Below, piece after piece: positions 13,756 through 16,350 of a DNA stretch of 16,350 nucleotides. Source of the DNA: DASZHC01 sp035938215 (lineage in GTDB: Bacteria > Verrucomicrobiota > Verrucomicrobiia > Chthoniobacterales > JAFAMB01); assembly GCA_035938215.1 (NCBI GenBank), contig DASZHC010000188.1:1-16350 (forward strand). The letters are read 5' to 3'. Under the pieces are notes generated by a model. That model saw only the letters and a list, made by a program, of their open reading frames with translations. It made no database searches and was not told the DNA's origin. The stretch's first letter is position 1. Each line of letters opens with the position of its first letter. A program made the position numbers and the translations under genes.

Positions 13756-14655
13756 TCACGCTCTGGGATGCGCTGCGTCGTATGCCTTTTTTAAACGTTC
13801 GACGGTAACGTGAGTGTATATTTGTGTCGTCGAGAGGCTTGCATGACCCAGTAGCGTTTGGACGCTGCGCAGATCAGCTCCATTATCCAACAGGTGCGTC
13901 GCGAAGCTGTGACGCAGTTTGTGAGGACTGGCGCGCAACTGAATCGATGTCTGAGAAAGATATTTCTTTAGAAGGAGCCAGACCGAACGGGAGGAAATGC
14001 GCTTCCGCAGTTTACTGATGAAAAGCGGTCCCGATTGAATTTGAGCCTCATGCCTGTAGCGCTGGATCGCCTGCAGCGCAATTTCCCCAACGGGAACGAT
14101 CCGTTCCTTTCTGCCCTTGCCTATGACCCGGACCGTTTCGCTGAAAGGATCGATGTCGGCGACATCTAAAGCAACAAGCTCACTTAACCGAAGACCGCTA
14201 CTATAGAAAAGCTCCATAATGGCGGCGTCCCGAGCGGAAGCCCATGCCGGAGCCTGGTTCTCTCGTTCTATTGTTTTTGGGGCCGTGAGCAATTCATCCA
14301 CCTGATCGACCGAGAGTACGATCGGGAGTTTCTTCTCGGTTTTCGGCAGATGCACAGCCGTCAGTGGATTTTCAGTCAGCTCGGCCCGTTCAACCAGATA
14401 CTTGTAGAAACTGCGAAGTGCGGCGAAGCGAAGGCGGACATAGGATCTTGCCATTCCCTGTTTCATGCATTCCAGGAGGAAGGCGCGAAATTGTTGCGCA
14501 GTGCAACTCCGCCACGACGAGCGCGGGCCCGCGAACAGCTTGAATTGGTTGAGAGCATGTTTGTAAGCGATTACCGTTCGGGGAGACGCATTTCTCTCGA
14601 TCTCAAGATATTCAAAGTATCGTTCGAGAAGATGATCGTTTTTGCGGTACGACAT
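13756..14655 (-). CDS. xerC: Tyrosine site-specific recombinase, XerC/XerD family
   Basis: 299 aa from ATG 14655 (a GTG at 14661 would add two residues). Residues ~5-90 are the SAM-like core-binding domain, ~110-295 the catalytic domain. The full catalytic set is present: R156 (SGLRLSEL), K180 (IGKGRKER), H245 and R248 (SPHKLRHSF), H271 (LLGHASL) and nucleophile Y280 (TQIYTH). The spacing follows E. coli XerD (148, 172, 244, 247, 270, 279) closely. The usual role is resolving chromosome dimers at dif with a partner recombinase and FtsK. The gene sits among housekeeping genes with no integron or phage neighbours, which favours a resident Xer protein. C and D cannot be separated by eye. Short 5' gap to the ferritin-like gene (about 34 bases). 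Confidence 0.88.
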   Translation of the reverse strand: MSYRKNDHLLERYFEYLEIERNASPRTVIAYKHALNQFKLFAGPRSSWRSCTAQQFRAFLLECMKQGMARSYVRLRFAALRSFYKYLVERAELTENPLTAVHLPKTEKKLPIVLSVDQVDELLTAPKTIERENQAPAWASARDAAIMELFYSSGLRLSELVALDVADIDPFSETVRVIGKGRKERIVPVGEIALQAIQRYRHEAQIQSGPLFISKLRKRISSRSVWLLLKKYLSQTSIQLRASPHKLRHSFATHLLDNGADLRSVQTLLGHASLSTTQIYTHVTVERLKKAYDAAHPRA

Positions 14656-14689
14656 TCCCACTGACAGTACAGAAAACCAATAGGGAAGT

Positions 14690-15145
14690 CTATCGTTCGC
14701 AAATATGGACTAACAGTTGATTGAACAGACCTTGCCGCTCCTGTTCTTCGGCGACCAATTCAATCAAAAGATCCTGGGTGACATAGTCAAGGCCATCTGT
14801 GATCCGAATTATTGCCTGGTAATGAGCGATTGCTGCACCCGTTGCAGTGAGGGCTCCGCGGATCACGGATGCGGAGTCGCGATTGTTCATGGGTGGTTGT
14901 AGATAGTGCTGATCGCGAGGCAGCTCGAGTGATCCCGGGACGCAACCATCCAGGATTTTGATCCGGCTGGCGAGCCGGCGCGCGTGTCTGAATTCACTGG
15001 CGAGGGCGGTCTCCAACACCCTTTTTACTTCGTCCGCCTGAGGGCCCTCCAAGTGGATGGAATTGGCCAGATAATTCTGAACAGACTCCAGCTCCATCGC
15101 ATACGATTTCTTCAACCTGGTTACAATCTCTCGCGCTCGATCCAT
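14690..15145 (-). CDS. Ferritin-like (bacterioferritin-type) four-helix protein
   Basis: 151 aa, ATG at 15145. The pattern suggests four helices: ~3-30, 37-65, 90-117 and 121-147. Candidate metal ligands are E18 (AMELESVQNY) and the E51-x-x-H54 pair (ASEFRHARR), as in bacterioferritin helices A and B. In the second half the usual ExxH is replaced by E133-E-Q-E136-R (AEEQERQ), and an AHYQ segment (107-110) stands where E-x-x-Y is expected. A diiron site would therefore be altered or incomplete. Members of this group store iron, oxidise it or protect DNA; function here is open. The call is based on pattern, not on a close match. It may be co-transcribed with xerC and pepF downstream. Confidence 0.6.
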   Translation of the reverse strand: MDRAREIVTRLKKSYAMELESVQNYLANSIHLEGPQADEVKRVLETALASEFRHARRLASRIKILDGCVPGSLELPRDQHYLQPPMNNRDSASVIRGALTATGAAIAHYQAIIRITDGLDYVTQDLLIELVAEEQERQGLFNQLLVHICER

Positions 15146-15254
15146 CGCTGACTTTTGGACGGCAGACGGAGTGAGGGGACCTAGACCGCCCGGTTGGCGT
15201 CGGGCTACACCATCTGCCGCTATCTACCTCGGATCCAATTTTCGGGACAGAACG
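15146..15254. other. Short intergenic gap with a degraded repeat arm
   Basis: At 15237-15253 AATTTTCGGGACAGAAC resembles the right arm of the 7958-8000 palindrome (TTTCGGGGACAGGAC), in inverted orientation relative to the 11791 motif. It lies just before the stop codon of the edge gene. The segment 15170-15212 is GC-rich and includes CCGCCCGGTTGGCGTCGGG, REP-like in composition. No gene is seen. Confidence 0.4.
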
Positions 15255-16350
15255 CTACCGCCGTGCGCCCATCGGATCGGTTAAATAGGTCGGTTGCGGG
15301 GTCGATCCGACATCCCCGTAGCGGGTCGTACCTCTTTGTAGATAAAGCGTAGCCGACCTGGTTTCCACGCCATCGGGCGAAACAGCTACGATCGGAATTT
15401 CGAATTGATTGTCCGGGAGTTTGAAATGGTAGCGGAACGTGCCATCGGGTTGGAGTTGGACGGGCCGGCCGTCAATCGTAACCTTTGCTTGCGGATGGGT
15501 GCCGCCATAGAAGATCACCTCAGCATTGACATGCATGAAAAATTCTCTTTCAGGCAGTCCGAATGGTTGGGCGCTCCAGCTCGCTCCATATCCACTGAAC
15601 AAGCTGCTCTCGGAGACCAGTTCATTCCAGCTTGATGGACCGAATTCAAGACCACTCCAGCTCGCGAGGTTCCAGCTCGATGGGGTGACCTCCAAGCCGC
15701 TCCAGCTGGCAAGGCCCCAGCTTGCTAGCTGCTCGGAACTCAGAGCGTACGAACTCGGCAAACCGAACGCCTGCTCCCAACTGGATGTGATTTCGCCGAG
15801 GCCTGCCTGCCAGCTGGCAAGCGTTTCACTGCCAAGGGCAAAAATCTCGCTGCTGAGACCGTAAGAACTCAGCTCCGCCTGCCATTTTGCAAAAATCTCG
15901 CCTACACCCGCCTGCCAGCTTGCCAGAGTTTCACTGCTGAGCCCGTACGAAGTAATTGTGGTCTCCCAGCTGGAAGTGATTTCGCTAAGCCCGGCCTGCC
16001 AGCTGCTCAGCACCTCGCTGCTCAGGCCAAGAGAGGTGACTGCCAGTTCCCATTTGGAAATGATCTCCCGAATTCCCTTTTGCCAGCTTGCTAGCTGCTC
16101 GGAACTCAGAGCGTACGAACTCGGCAAACCGAATGCCTGCTCCCAACTGGATGTGATTTGGCCGAGGCCGGCCTGCCAGCTGGCCAGAGTTTCACTGCTA
16201 AGACTATAAATCTCGCTGCTGAGACCATAAGAACTCAGCTCTGCCTGCCATTTTGCAAAAATCTCGCTTACACCCGTCTGCCAGCTTGCCAGAGTTTCAC
16301 TGCTGAGCCCGTACGAAGTAATTGTGGTCTCCCAGCTGGAAGTGATTTCG
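15255..16350 (-). CDS. Trp/Ser-rich repeat protein with C-terminal Ig-like domain (C-terminus of a DUF4912-type protein), 5' end cut by the window
   Basis: The frame is open from the right edge to TAG 15257-15255, about 364 residues; the start lies outside. The last ~100 residues (from FFMHVNAEVIFYGG) are a beta-rich, Ig-like module of the kind that ends verrucomicrobial DUF4912 proteins (VTIDGRPVQLQPDGTFRYHF; IVAVSPDGVETRSATL). Before it is an S/W-rich stretch with two copies of ASWSGLE. Before that, to the edge, are ~28-residue units of the type YGLSSETLASWQAGLSEITS, with tryptophans spaced 11 and 17 apart. Four such units make a 122-residue (366-base) super-repeat. DUF4912 itself is not in the window, so that name is an inference from the tail. 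Function unknown; the units look helical and amphipathic. No membrane segment is visible. Confidence 0.75.
   Translation of the reverse strand, partial: EITSSWETTITSYGLSSETLASWQTGVSEIFAKWQAELSSYGLSSEIYSLSSETLASWQAGLGQITSSWEQAFGLPSSYALSSEQLASWQKGIREIISKWELAVTSLGLSSEVLSSWQAGLSEITSSWETTITSYGLSSETLASWQAGVGEIFAKWQAELSSYGLSSEIFALGSETLASWQAGLGEITSSWEQAFGLPSSYALSSEQLASWGLASWSGLEVTPSSWNLASWSGLEFGPSSWNELVSESSLFSGYGASWSAQPFGLPEREFFMHVNAEVIFYGGTHPQAKVTIDGRPVQLQPDGTFRYHFKLPDNQFEIPIVAVSPDGVETRSATLYLQRGTTRYGDVGSTPQPTYLTDPMGARR
15717..16350 (-). repeat. 366-base coding macro-repeat
   Basis: The segment starting CCAGCTTGCTAGCTGCTCGG at 15717 recurs at 16083, and GTCTCCCAGCTGGAAGTGAT at 15961 recurs at 16327: both 366 bases apart. 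One full copy (15717-16082) and 268 bases of a second are visible. By eye about 14 differences occur in the 268 aligned bases (roughly 95% identity), five of them within a 15-base patch near 15830-15845 and 16196-16211. Each copy holds four diverged ~84-base units, one enlarged by 30 bases. The period is 122 codons, so the frame is kept. More copies may lie beyond the edge. Confidence 0.9.

Noticed and set aside
13756..14655. An integron or phage integrase interpretation of the tyrosine recombinase
   Set aside because: No cassette array, attachment-site pair, phage genes or tRNA target is nearby, and the length and residue spacing fit XerC/XerD.
15255..16127. Taking the edge gene as a complete 290-residue protein starting at 16127
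   Set aside because: The codon there is TTG inside a repeat unit, and the same frame stays open with the same repeats to the window edge, so the gene is truncated by the window.

Overview
The window looks like chromosome from a Verrucomicrobiota bacterium, probably a soil or freshwater Chthoniobacterales-type lineage. This is inference. It rests on the C-terminal domain of the edge gene (the type that follows DUF4912 in verrucomicrobial repeat proteins), the DACNV/diadenylate-cyclase protein, the secG/oligopeptide-binding-protein pair, the near absence of Shine-Dalgarno sequences, and many GC-rich palindromes between genes. There are no tRNA, rRNA or CRISPR signals and no transposase.

Layout. 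Positions 1-490 hold palindromes but no gene. A cupin gene (491-1069, -) is followed by a 500-base gap with hairpins and a possible tiny acidic ORF. secG and an OppA-type lipoprotein gene (3749-1602, -) abut. They are divergent from a prolyl oligopeptidase (4067-6256, +), and a 165-base palindromic element lies between. A 3D-domain lipoprotein (6779-6270, -) and a D,D-carboxypeptidase (6923-7957, +) form a divergent pair of envelope genes. A HAD phosphatase (8606-8001, -) converges on the carboxypeptidase, with a hairpin filling the gap. ilvN-ilvC (8766-10293, +) end at a good intrinsic terminator. The rest is on the minus strand. Read in transcription order it is: a 5'-truncated Trp/Ser-rich repeat protein (16350-15255), a ferritin-like protein, xerC, pepF (xerC and pepF may overlap by four bases), and a DACNV-diadenylate cyclase (11776-10499).

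Most genes are housekeeping: branched-chain amino-acid synthesis, protein export, peptide uptake and breakdown, peptidoglycan trimming, and chromosome dimer resolution. The less ordinary material is of five kinds. (1) A 366-base coding macro-repeat runs off the right edge. (2) A dispersed ~26-base repeat occurs in three intergenic copies plus one inside a signal-peptide coding region. (3) Several palindrome families occur between genes, one placed exactly between two convergent stop codons. (4) The cyclase carries DGS where DGA is usual. (5) A MITE-like inverted-repeat element precedes the prolyl oligopeptidase gene. I see no defence island or other clearly new multi-gene system.
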